Source: JARRKC01 sp963723965 (GTDB taxonomy: Bacteria; Acidobacteriota; UBA6911; RPQK01; JAPXNP01). From it: a stretch of 64,000 nt of DNA. Below are positions 54,664 to 62,695 of the stretch, one piece after another; within the stretch, counting starts at the first letter, position 1, and each line of letters opens with the position of its first letter. Position numbers and translations under genes: made by a program. The notes beneath the pieces are model-generated. The model worked only from the letters and a program-made list of their open reading frames with translations. It did no database searches and had not been told where the DNA came from. The stretch is taken from NCBI GenBank assembly GCA_963723965.1, contig CAVRSV010000002.1:219654-283653 (forward strand), read 5' to 3'.

Positions 54664-54846
54664 GGAGCCCGCAGGATGACTGCATTCGGCTGAATCGCGA
54701 GGGTCAGGCTGCTTCGCGGTCAGCACCTCCGGGCGCCGGCGGGCGTCGGAGATCCCCGGGCGTCCCGGAACCGCGTTCTTCAAGCGTTCCAGAAAACGCC
54801 GGCATTCCGCCGCCGTATCGGCCTTCGTCCCTGCCTCAATATGCAA
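54664..54846 (-). pseudogene. C-terminal stub of a kinase-TPR gene
   Basis: The minus strand encodes KADTAAECRRFLERLKNA and PGISDARRRPEVLTAKQ. This matches the end of the TPR part of the broken kinase at 46297 (RADAAAEYRRFLELWRDA, PEVSDAHRRLEVLTAKE). The DNA at 54716-54836 aligns without gaps to 46412-46532 with about four in five bases identical by eye. Nothing of the kinase domain or the other TPRs remains next to it. Confidence 0.65.
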
Positions 54847-54971
54847 CCGAGCCCCCCATCGCAGGGTTTACTCACCATTTCCTCTCCGATAGGATCACTC
54901 CCGGAAAGGGCCAATTCCTCTTCAGCATGGGCCCTCCTCTTTCGAGGCAAAATCGAAGGCGGTGATTGAAG

Positions 54972-55418
54972 ATGAAGGAGAGCCTCATCGCCCCCTGCGG
55001 GATGAACTGCGCTGTCTGCATGAGTTTCCTGGCGAGGGAAACGGATCTGAACAGCAAGGGCTTCAACAGGACCTACTGCGACGGGTGCCTGCCGCGCGGC
55101 AAGAACTGCCTTTTCATGGAGGGAAAGTGCGAGAGGTTGAGCGAAGGGCGCGTCCGCTTCTGCTTCGAGTGCCACGACTTCCCCTGCAAACGCCTCCGTG
55201 CTCTCGATAAACGCTACCGAACCAAATACCATCTGAGCATGCTCGCTAACCTGACCGCCATTCAGGAGACCGGCATGAAGAGCTTCCTCGAAAGAGAACG
55301 CGCGAAATGGGCCTGTCCCGACTGCGGAGGCACCGTCTGCTGCCATAACGGACTTTGCCTCAGCTGCAGAATCGACTTCTTTCGTCAAAACCGGAAGTAC
55401 CGCTGGGGCGAACGCTAG
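54972..55418 (+). CDS. Cysteine-rich protein of the DUF3795 type
   Basis: This 148-residue protein has the DUF3795 opening IAPCGMNCAVCMSFLARE, then YCDGCLPRGKNC and RFCFECHDFPCKRLRALDKRY. A C-terminal zinc-ribbon-like pair follows (WACPDCGGTVCCHNGLCLSC). At least 16 cysteines suggest two or more metal sites. It has no signal or membrane segment. ATG 54972 is preferred to TTG 54966. The family is widespread, particularly in anaerobes, with no settled function. Confidence 0.82.
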   Translation: MKESLIAPCGMNCAVCMSFLARETDLNSKGFNRTYCDGCLPRGKNCLFMEGKCERLSEGRVRFCFECHDFPCKRLRALDKRYRTKYHLSMLANLTAIQETGMKSFLERERAKWACPDCGGTVCCHNGLCLSCRIDFFRQNRKYRWGER

Positions 55419-55672
55419 CCTGGCGCTGTTCCTGCCTGGCGACCAGTGGCCCGAACATGCAACCCGTCCCCCAGTGCAGGGCTCACCTGCCGATTCCGCA
55501 CCAATGCACCCTTAGCCATGTCAGTTGAGAGACGAGCTTTCCTCTGACTCGGAGACCCGACTGCCTCATTTCCGGTGAAGCCGAACGCTCACCCCCGCCC
55601 TTGGGGGAGGGACTACCCGACCGCCAGGAGGCCTCTTGCAGGTTAATCCATAGATCAATACGCGGATTGTTG

Positions 55673-55701
55673 TTGACTCCCGCGTGCAAAGCTCCTATCC
55701 T
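55673..55701 (+). promoter_or_regulatory. Sigma-70-like promoter for secreted protein B
   Basis: TTGACT (55673-55678), a 17-base spacer and TATCCT (55696-55701) lie about 135 bases upstream of ATG 55838 in the 419-base gap 55419-55837. A GC-only hairpin, CCCCC/GGGGG, at 55592-55607 precedes it and could end transcription from the DUF3795 gene. No gene is seen in the gap. Confidence 0.5.
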
Positions 55702-55837
55702 AGGGCGATTCTCAGCCTCATTCTTCAGCAACTTTTCAACTACGACTTAGAAGTGCTTGCAGCCGGTTCTCCAAGGAACGGTTTCGATCTCGATCGCTGG
55801 AGTCTCCCGACTGAGACAGCGCGAAAGGCGGTGAAAC

Positions 55838-56386
55838 ATGAATCACAAGAGAAAGATGCTCGTTTCGTGTGCCGTGTTGATGGCCTTTTCCCTGCCGGTT
55901 CTTGCCGGTCCTCGCGAAAGGAGGCATACGCCGGGGTGCACCAGCGTGCAGGGGAAGTTCTCCGAGTACGTGATCACTCCGTTCGGATCCCCGAATGATC
56001 CGTTCGGCCGGGTGGTCCTCGAGTCGAAGGGAACCATCAACTCCGTGGGCACCGCGATTCTCACCTCAGTCGGCCCGGGGGATGAACCGGGCACGTTCGC
56101 GGCAACGACACGACATGTCTTCCTGGTGAGCGTTGAAGATCAACTCGAGGCAGAAGGAGCCGCGGTCTTTACGCCGATACCGGGAACCCCGGATGTCTAT
56201 GACGTCCTCACGCTGACGGTGACCGGCGGAACCGGCAAATTCGCAGGGGCGTCGGGCGAAATCGTGGCGACGGGGGTTGGCTACAACTTTTTCCCGTTGC
56301 CGCCGGGCCCCTCATCTGCGAACCAATCGTATTTCGACTTCAGGTTGAGCGGACAACTTTGCGGTGTCGCCAAACAGGACGACTAG
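55838..56386 (+). CDS. Small secreted beta-barrel-like protein B
   Basis: This 182-residue protein has a signal peptide (MNHKRKMLVSCAVLMAFSLPVLAG). Its mature part is related to the protein at 53367, with CTSVQGKFSEYVITPF near the start, ESKGTINSVGTA, and near the end LTVTGGTGKFAGASGEIVATGV and FRLSGQLCG. The order of cysteines, the GTIN motif and the Gly-rich strand correspond between the two. This supports a beta-barrel of allene-oxide-cyclase/dirigent type, though the similarity is to the fold signature only. AAAGG lies upstream of ATG 55838. Confidence 0.75.
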   Translation: MNHKRKMLVSCAVLMAFSLPVLAGPRERRHTPGCTSVQGKFSEYVITPFGSPNDPFGRVVLESKGTINSVGTAILTSVGPGDEPGTFAATTRHVFLVSVEDQLEAEGAAVFTPIPGTPDVYDVLTLTVTGGTGKFAGASGEIVATGVGYNFFPLPPGPSSANQSYFDFRLSGQLCGVAKQDD

Positions 56387-56430
56387 GAGCGGCCTGCTGC
56401 CCGCCGTCGCTCTCGAACGATTCGAAAAAT

Positions 56431-56500
56431 CTGAAGGGACCCGCAGGCAGTCGCCCGGCAGTCTCCGCCAGGGTCTCAGGAGTCCGATGGGTCCCTTCAG
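56431..56500. repeat. Perfect 12-bp inverted repeat, 46-base loop
   Basis: CTGAAGGGACCC (56431-56442) and its exact complement GGGTCCCTTCAG (56489-56500) enclose 46 bases with further self-complementary parts. It lies in the 225-base gap between convergent genes (secreted protein B and the epimerase), so it may be a structured terminator or a short transposon remnant. Confidence 0.5.
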
Positions 56501-56611
56501 TCCCCGCCTGACCCATCTCCACTCTGGCGGAATGACCGCGCGCCGGCGCTGCTCGCTTCCCGGCTGTGGCGAGACTCGCGAGGAGAGCCGCGAGGTCTGA
56601 GCTGCGCGGTC

Positions 56612-57526
56612 CTACGTCGACAGCCACTCCAGCCGTCGCGGTGAGAATCCGAGTTTCTGTTTCGCCAGTTCATTACGCGCGCCGCGCAAACGGGTCGCGT
56701 AGTAGAGCGCGTCGGGTCCCAGCGATTCGGCCTCTTGTTCGGTGAAATGCCGTGGCGGCGGCCCACCCACGAATGCCGCAAATGCCGGCAGCCAAACCCG
56801 CAACTCCGAGGGATCATCGTCCACGACGTTGTAGACCCCGGGGTCGCCTTGAAGTGCCGCAACGGTGGCCGCCGCGGCGTCCTCCACGTGAACGAACGAG
56901 TACACACCGGCGCCCGAACCGATTACAGGGTACTCGTGCCGTCGCACCTGCTGCGTGATGCTGCCGCGGTCGGGATCATGATACGTTCCGGGTCCGTAGA
57001 AGAATCCGTACCGCAAGGCGACACCCTCCATGTCCCGCGCGCCCAAGACGCGCTCCTCCACTTGCATGTAGGTCCGAACGCTGCCGGCGACACCCGGTGT
57101 TGCCTGCACAGCCAACGGGTCGGTTTCGGCCGCCAGACCGGGGCCCGGTCCATAGAAGAACCCGGTGGATTGCACGACGTAACGCTTCGCACCCGCAGCC
57201 CGCGCCGCATTGTGCACGTTTCGGCCGCCTTCGAGCCGCACTTTGCGGTCTCGCTCCGCAGCCGCGCGCATGGCTTCCGGGGTGTAGTCCTTGGGCAGCG
57301 ACGTGAGCTCTTCAATGACCGCATCGGGCCGTACCCGTCGGATCGCCGCTTGAACGGCCGCGGAATCGAAGGCATCGACGAGGATCCCCTCCGCGCCACG
57401 TGTCTGAAGGATGCCCAGACCGCGCGCGGAACTCGTCATCCCGACCACGTCATGGCGCGCGGCGATCAGGGCGGAAATCAGTGGCCGCCCGATCGCGCCC
57501 GTCCCGCCCGCTACGAGTACCTTCAT
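56612..57526 (-). CDS. NAD-dependent epimerase/dehydratase-like SDR
   Basis: This 304-residue extended/atypical short-chain dehydrogenase has the nucleotide motif VAGGTGAIGRPLISAL at residues 5-20. A Y-x-x-x-K-type site is not evident (YVVQSTGFFYGPGPG takes its place), as in atypical SDRs. YSFVHVEDAAAATVAAL and VYNVVDDDPSEL are typical of NAD(P)-dependent epimerase-like proteins. The gene is intact. A 42-residue stub of a related protein lies just upstream on the same strand. Confidence 0.85.
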   Translation of the reverse strand: MKVLVAGGTGAIGRPLISALIAARHDVVGMTSSARGLGILQTRGAEGILVDAFDSAAVQAAIRRVRPDAVIEELTSLPKDYTPEAMRAAAERDRKVRLEGGRNVHNAARAAGAKRYVVQSTGFFYGPGPGLAAETDPLAVQATPGVAGSVRTYMQVEERVLGARDMEGVALRYGFFYGPGTYHDPDRGSITQQVRRHEYPVIGSGAGVYSFVHVEDAAAATVAALQGDPGVYNVVDDDPSELRVWLPAFAAFVGGPPPRHFTEQEAESLGPDALYYATRLRGARNELAKQKLGFSPRRLEWLST

Positions 57527-57530
57527 AGCC

Positions 57531-57659
57531 CTACCTCCTCGTCTCCGACCGTGTCCAAGCCGTCATCGATGCGCCCGATAGGGAATTCCCCTGCTCGCGA
57601 AGCTTTCCGACGAGGCGCGAACCAATGAGTCCGGTACCTCCGATGACTACGACTTTCAT
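57531..57659 (-). pseudogene. N-terminal stub of an NAD(P)-binding SDR
   Basis: ATG 57659 starts VVVIGGTGLIGSRLVGKLRE, a complete Rossmann dinucleotide-binding motif of the NmrA/SDR type. The similarity ends after about 26 residues and the frame stops at 57531, 5 bases before the epimerase gene starts. The rest of the gene was probably deleted when the epimerase came to lie next to it. Confidence 0.6.
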
Positions 57660-58202
57660 GATTCTCCCCTGTTCGTGTCCCATCATGGCAGTTCCAGATC
57701 GCGGGTCATTCGCCAGGGCCGAACCTGGGATCGCTTCATGACTCCATATAGGCTCCGCATGACCGACTTCAACGCCGGATTCCCGCTTTCGCCGCCGGTC
57801 GAGATCGAAGCGCCGGCCGGCGTCCAGTTCAATTCCTCTCAGGTTGTCGAGATCGGCGGGATCATCGCGATTTGCCTTGTCGATCACATCATCATCGGCA
57901 GAAACCGTCACTTCCGCTTTGCCGACGAAGATTTGCTTTAGAATAGCTGCAACATCTGTTCATTCGGCTCGACCTGATCGGGGTTCCCGATTCGGACTGG
58001 GCCCCCGGAGGTCGATCTCACCCGGTCATGACTCACGCCGATCAGCGTCAAGCAGACAGGAATTCACAGACGTTGGAGCAGCGACCGTCGGCAGGGAGCG
58101 CTACTCCATACTTCGCCCGGTTCTCCCTGCGCCTGACACAGACGCCTCCGAGAGAGAGGCGACCGGGAGTTTTCCTTACATCCACAATCGGAGAAGGAAC
58201 CC
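57660..58202. other. Gap without a recognisable gene
   Basis: These 543 bases lie between the SDR stub and the broken SRPBCC gene. Short frames exist on both strands (for example 57675-57941 plus and its opposite), but none has similarity I can name or a ribosome site. Given the remnants on both sides, it may hold decayed coding sequence. Confidence 0.4.
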
Positions 58203-58612
58203 ACCACGAAGATCACAGCTGAGACCACTGTCGCGGCACCCATCGAGGAGGTCTGGCGTGCCTATACGACACCGGAGGACATCATGCGCTGGCATGCTGC
58301 GTCCGATGACTGGCACACGACCGCCGCCACAGTGGACTTGCGCGTCGGAGGTGCCTTTTCCTCGCGAATGGAGGCCAGGGACGGCAGCATGGGGTTTGAT
58401 TTCGCGGGTACCTATACGAATATCGTGCCGCACAAGCTGATCGAATACTCCTTCGGCGATCGTACGGCACGGATCGAGTTCGCCGACCAACCGAGAAACG
58501 TTCACGTACGCGTCACCTTCGACAGCGAGCCCACCCATTCGATCGAGCAACAGCGCGACGGGTGGCAGCCATCCTGGACAATTTCGCCCGCTACGTCGAG
58601 GCAAAAAGGTGA
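58203..58612 (+). pseudogene. SRPBCC/AHSA1-family gene without start codon and with a frameshift
   Basis: The frame encodes TTKITAETTVAAPIEEVWRAY, then ASDDWHTTAATVDLRVGG, FDFAGTYTNIVPHKLIEY and EPTHSIEQQRDGW, which match the AHSA1 group of START-like ligand-binding proteins. The Shine-Dalgarno sequence GGAGAAGGAAC is present, but the codon expected to be ATG before ACC ACG AAG is missing. Near 58570 one base is lost; the other frame then gives ILDNFARYVEAKR and a stop at 58610. Two separate lesions make this a pseudogene unless both are sequence errors. Confidence 0.7.
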
Positions 58613-58730
58613 AGACTCCCGGTTGGTCGCGATGCGTGGTTGGTCGACTGGATGGGAATCGGATGTCGAAAACGGAATCCATCGCTCGACTCGTTTGTAA
58701 AGCAATCGAAAAAGGAGGGTTCAAGAGCTG

Positions 58731-59216
58731 ATGCCATTACTCAGGAAATCACTCCCCGCGTATTTTCGGGAAACGTCGTTGGGCCTCTGGCTTCTGATCG
58801 GAGTCGGTGTCGTCCGCTTTCTGCTCAAACCGGTGCTCGGGATCCCCTATGAACAGGCTTCCATGTATGCGAGCGTCACGATCCTTTCGCTCATCCTGTT
58901 GGTGGTCTATCCCGTGCTGGCGGCTCGCCGTCGAGAAACCTACCGAGACATGCTCGGGATTGCCGCCGCGATCTCGATCACGACGGCGGCGATCAGCATT
59001 ATCGCGATCGGCGTCGACGAGATGAGCGGGCTTGGCACCTATTTCACCGATCCCGGTCACGGCGGAGAGATGAATCCATTCCTGCACATGCTGGGCCATG
59101 CGCTCGGCGGCCTCTTCGGCACACTGATCGGGTGGGGTCTGGGTGCACTGGTTCTTCTAATCGCCGGCACCGTAAGGAAAGCGAAATCGGGATCGACGGA
59201 TTCGGTTGCAGGTTAG
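58731..59216 (+). CDS. Small integral membrane protein
   Basis: I do not recognise this 161-residue protein. It has four hydrophobic segments (LWLLIGVGVVRFLL, SVTILSLILLVVYPVLA, AAISITTAAISIIAIGV, ALGGLFGTLIGWGLGALVLLIAG) and a His-rich loop (GHGGEMNPFLHMLGHALG). AGGAGGG lies about 12 bases before ATG 58731. It follows the broken SRPBCC gene on the same strand. Confidence 0.65.
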   Translation: MPLLRKSLPAYFRETSLGLWLLIGVGVVRFLLKPVLGIPYEQASMYASVTILSLILLVVYPVLAARRRETYRDMLGIAAAISITTAAISIIAIGVDEMSGLGTYFTDPGHGGEMNPFLHMLGHALGGLFGTLIGWGLGALVLLIAGTVRKAKSGSTDSVAG

Positions 59217-59335
59217 TGCCCTGTCATGCATCCGATGCGACTTTCAGCCCCATTTAAGGCAACCGTCTTCTCTTGGGCGATGTCGCTCATGTCATGCCCC
59301 TGGCAGGAGCATTCGGGCGAAGAGGAGAATCCACG

Positions 59336-59353
59336 ATGCGAACCACTTCGCAT
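59336..59353. repeat. Perfect 7-bp hairpin
   Basis: ATGCGAA and TTCGCAT are separated by CCAC in the 299-base gap after the membrane protein gene. There is no T-tract. It could be a weak terminator or an operator. Nothing else is seen in the gap. Confidence 0.3.
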
Positions 59354-59515
59354 GATAATCTGAGAGAAAGCCGCCTTCCGCCGATGCGCCGTCGACGACA
59401 CCTTGTCCGCGTGGGCTCATGAAGTGAATGTTTGGGTGTAGCGGCATGCTCACGCGTTTGGCAAGTGGCCCGCGTCCTGCGGTGTATGGTAGGTGCCGAG
59501 GCTAACGAGGCGTCC

Positions 59516-59595
59516 ATGAGGATTGTCATCAACGGGGCCGGTATCGCCGGCCCGACTCTCGCCTACTGGCTGAGGAAATCCGGTCACAAGTGGAG
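59516..59595 (+). pseudogene. N-terminal stub of an FAD-dependent monooxygenase
   Basis: ATG 59516, with GAGG 6-9 bases upstream, starts MRIVINGAGIAGPTLAYWLR, a complete FAD-binding Rossmann motif of the aromatic-hydroxylase family. Similarity ends abruptly at about KSGH (near 59592), and the frame then runs through unrelated sequence into the opposite-strand permease gene. It is the remaining 5' end of a gene truncated by rearrangement. Confidence 0.6.
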
Positions 59596-59693
59596 GGTTT
59601 TCTTTTTCGCCTTGTGCATGAGACCTGTTCAAGCTTGCCCCAAGTGCTGTTTACCGGCAACGAAATTGGGGTCAAAGCAAGTCTTTGTCAGAG

Positions 59694-62228
59694 TCACTCG
59701 GTTCTCAGCGCCTTTACAGGATTGACCCGGGTAGCGCGTCTGGCAGGCAGCCAGGTGGCGAGGAGCGCCGTCAAGGCGAGCGGAATCGCTGCGGCCATGA
59801 GTACGACCGGATCGTCCGCGGACACGCGCAATAACATACTGGCCAGGAGTCGGCCGGCGGCCAGCGAAAGCAGCAGACCCACAGACAGAGCGATCGCGAT
59901 CTGCACAGCCCCCTGCTTCATGAGCAACGCGTAGATCTGGCTCGGTCGGGCGCCAAGTGCCACGCGGATGCCGAATTCACGAGTGCGCCGTGCAACCGTA
60001 AATGCCTTGACGCCATAGACGCCCACGACGGCCAGCAGCAAGGCGATCGCGCCGAACGCGCCGAACAGCGTCGCCGCAAATCGCACGGACCAGAGTTCGA
60101 TGTTGTGGTCAATGATGGTGGAATAGGGGGCCAGCCGGACCAAAGGGACGGCCGGATCGATCGCAGTGAGCCTGCTCCGAACCTGTTTCGCCAACGTGCC
60201 GGATGTCACAGCATCGGCCGTCTGTCCCCGCAGGTGGATGAAGACGTGACGTGGGTGGCGACCGGCCAGTGGGAAGAAGGCGCGGGCAGGCGGTCCGTCC
60301 TCAAACACCTTGTTCCAATGTGCGGATACCACCCCGATGACACGAATCGGTTCGGAAGGCACGCCATCAGAGCTCCGTGGACCTTCGACATACTGTCCTA
60401 CAGGGTCCCGGTCGGGAAAGAGTTCGGCCGCGGCGCGCTCGTCAAGAATGACGACGGATGATGCGTTGGCATCGCGCCACTCCCGTTCAGTGAAATCGCG
60501 CCCGCGCAGCAGCTTGACACCGACGGTATCGAAGTAGCCGGCAGAGACAGCCGTCTCGGTTCCGCGCGCGCGACGCGGTTGCTCATGCGATCCACCCGGG
60601 GCGGAGAGGTCGAATCCGTCATTGACGTTGCCAAAGGGAATGTGGGTCGCCAGCGCGACCCTGCGCACTGCGGGATCCGAGCGTAGCGCTTCGGCCAGCG
60701 CTTCCACCGACGTCAGAACGCCGACGTCGTCGCGGTCGACCAGGCTGTAGTCCAGTTCCGCGATCAGATCTCCTTCAGGTATAAAGCCGGGGTCGAGCCG
60801 GGCGGCGGCGTCTGCGGCCCGGAAGAAAAGCCCCGCACTGAAAAGCAGCACCAGAGAGAGTGCAAGCTGAGCCATGAGCAGGCAATGCCGTCCGGAAAAC
60901 AGTCGTCCCCAGCGATCGGTCGTCGTCCGGGTTGCCTGATGGAGCGCAACCGTGCCGCGCGCTGCGTCGCGGGCGATATGCCAGGCGGGACCGACTGCGA
61001 AGACGAGGATGGCGGCTGCGCAGAAAACCAGGGTAGCCAGCAAGACCCGGATGTCCGGGGTCACATCGAGCGACACCCCGAATCCGAGTGCAGCCAGGCT
61101 GGTATTGTTCGTCAGCGAATGGAGCAGGAATCTATCCGCCCAACTACTGAGCAGCAGGCCCGCGCCGCCGCCCAGCATCGCGACGATCAGCCCTTCGACG
61201 GCCAGAACCCGCACGACGCGCCAGCGGGATGCACCCAACGCCAGCCGCACCGCCAGTTCGTGTGAGCGCGTCAGATTGCGGGCCAGGAACATGTTGGCGA
61301 GATTCAGGCAAGCCACCAGAAGCACGACACCCGCCATGCAGACGAGCAGCGCTCCGAAGAGGCCGAGCGGACCATCGTGCGAAGGCTCCGTGGAAATGGC
61401 GAACCGTGAGCGCGGCTCGATCTCCAAATCGCGGGGTCCATCGGCAGCGTCGAAGGCGATCGTCGTGAGTCGGGTACCGAGCGCAGGCAGGCGCGCTTTG
61501 GCCGCTTCCAGCGTCAGACCCGGCTGCAGGCGCCCGATCACGTGGAGCGCGCACGTGGCGGGATCCGCGAGATTCGTCGCGGAGCGTGTTGGAGCGAAGG
61601 CTTTTTCCACGCGGGCTGCCATGCCCAGGGGCAACCAGACGTCGGGCGCGAGCAGCGCATTGCCGCCACTGAATCCGGCGGGGACCACGCCGACGATATT
61701 CCACGTCTCGCCGTTGATCGAGACGGTGCACGGGTTGAAATCGCTTTTGCCGACGAGCCGCTCCCACAGGCGGCGGCTGACAACCGCCACGGGGATGTCG
61801 GCATTGGGTCTTCCTTCCTCGGGGAGAAAGAAACGCCCGGCGACCGGTTTTACTCCCTGCATCGAGAAGAAATTGTCCGATACCACGTAGGCAACCCGTC
61901 GCTGCACCGCGCTGCCCGCTCGCCGCGCAATGCCTACGGCCGCCATGCGGAAAGCCGCGGCGTCGGCAAAGACCTCGTGCGCTTCGCGCAGCAGTGAGAA
62001 TTCGGCGAAGGAGAAATTCCGGTAATCGCGATCCGCGGCGGCTCGTGCGGTAAATACAGTCACTATTTCCTCGGGTCGCACCGGAACGAGTGGCCGCAAG
62101 AAAAGGCCGTCCACGATCGTAAAGACGCCCGAGTTCACCCCGATGGCCAGCGCAAGGGAGAGAACCGCGACCGCCGTGAATCCGGGGCTCTTGAGCAGTC
62201 TGCGAAAGGCGAATCTCAGGTCGTTCAT
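59694..62228 (-). CDS. ADOP-type ABC permease (FtsX/MacB-like), second copy
   Basis: This 844-residue permease has the same double FtsX layout as the one at 26485. The N-terminal unit is MNDLRFAFRRLLKSPGFTAV, and the first core is followed by LVCMAGVVLLVACLNLANMF and ARNLTRSHELAVRLALGASR. The second unit has LMAQLALSLVLLFSAGLFF, and the last unit VAVVGVYGVKAFTVARRTRE and FGIRVALGARPSQIY. The two are only moderately alike. ATG 62228 is chosen; the frame upstream to 62345 crosses the inverted repeat and is unlikely to be coding. It is intact next to several truncated genes. Confidence 0.92.
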   Translation of the reverse strand: MNDLRFAFRRLLKSPGFTAVAVLSLALAIGVNSGVFTIVDGLFLRPLVPVRPEEIVTVFTARAAADRDYRNFSFAEFSLLREAHEVFADAAAFRMAAVGIARRAGSAVQRRVAYVVSDNFFSMQGVKPVAGRFFLPEEGRPNADIPVAVVSRRLWERLVGKSDFNPCTVSINGETWNIVGVVPAGFSGGNALLAPDVWLPLGMAARVEKAFAPTRSATNLADPATCALHVIGRLQPGLTLEAAKARLPALGTRLTTIAFDAADGPRDLEIEPRSRFAISTEPSHDGPLGLFGALLVCMAGVVLLVACLNLANMFLARNLTRSHELAVRLALGASRWRVVRVLAVEGLIVAMLGGGAGLLLSSWADRFLLHSLTNNTSLAALGFGVSLDVTPDIRVLLATLVFCAAAILVFAVGPAWHIARDAARGTVALHQATRTTTDRWGRLFSGRHCLLMAQLALSLVLLFSAGLFFRAADAAARLDPGFIPEGDLIAELDYSLVDRDDVGVLTSVEALAEALRSDPAVRRVALATHIPFGNVNDGFDLSAPGGSHEQPRRARGTETAVSAGYFDTVGVKLLRGRDFTEREWRDANASSVVILDERAAAELFPDRDPVGQYVEGPRSSDGVPSEPIRVIGVVSAHWNKVFEDGPPARAFFPLAGRHPRHVFIHLRGQTADAVTSGTLAKQVRSRLTAIDPAVPLVRLAPYSTIIDHNIELWSVRFAATLFGAFGAIALLLAVVGVYGVKAFTVARRTREFGIRVALGARPSQIYALLMKQGAVQIAIALSVGLLLSLAAGRLLASMLLRVSADDPVVLMAAAIPLALTALLATWLPARRATRVNPVKALRTE

Positions 62229-62281
62229 AGTGAAGAGAAACGCACGTCGCAAGCCGCAGGTTCGCCCGGACGGGCAGACAC

Positions 62282-62350
62282 TGTCGCTCACTTTTGACGT
62301 CCCGGTGAGTGACAATCCGTTTTGTCTTTCATAAGTGAGCGACAAAACGG
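62282..62350. promoter_or_regulatory. Compound inverted repeats upstream of the permease (likely operator)
   Basis: TGTCGCTCACTT (62282-62293) and its exact complement AAGTGAGCGACA (62333-62344) form a 12-bp inverted pair. A third, one-base-different copy, GTGAGTGACA, lies between them at 62305-62314. A second perfect pair, CCGTTTTGTC (62317-62326) and GACAAAACGG (62341-62350), overlaps the right arm. The cluster starts 54 bases upstream of the permease ATG and 103 bases before the divergent small gene, as expected for a repressor operator. Confidence 0.6.
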
Positions 62351-62452
62351 TTCCACAGCGATAATCGACTATCCTGTGAGTGCTCTGCAGGAGCGGATGA
62401 CTGGGTGCGCAGACCCTTCGCTGCTGCCGCCACTTTCGGGAGAAGCCGGTCT

Positions 62453-62695
62453 ATGAACGAGAAGCTGCTAAAACGCCTCGTCACGTTGGAGGGAGGATAC
62501 TGGAGGATCCGAACCGAGCGCGGAGACCTCGACGCCGATGAGGTGCAGGAACTCTGGGACTACTTCAATGAGATCCGTTTTCCCTACCGCTTTGTCCATC
62601 GGAAATTATGCATCTTGGAGGGACCTTCCAAGACGGATATTCAGGAGATACTCGAACACTACTATGACGGTTGGGCGCACGTCGAGTTCGCTTGA
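62453..62695 (+). CDS. Small acidic protein of unknown function
   Basis: I do not recognise this 80-residue frame, which starts MNEKLLKRLVTLEGGYWRI. It contains GDLDADEVQELWDYFNEIRF and ends with ILEHYYDGWAHVEFA. Its composition is protein-like and unlike the shadow frames around it. GGGAGAAG lies about 12 bases before the ATG. It is divergent from the permease across the inverted-repeat region. Confidence 0.55.
   Translation: MNEKLLKRLVTLEGGYWRIRTERGDLDADEVQELWDYFNEIRFPYRFVHRKLCILEGPSKTDIQEILEHYYDGWAHVEFA

Noticed and set aside
57675..57941. 88-codon plus-strand frame as a gene
   Set aside because: No ribosome site, no similarity, and an equally long frame lies on the opposite strand; there is no basis for choosing either.
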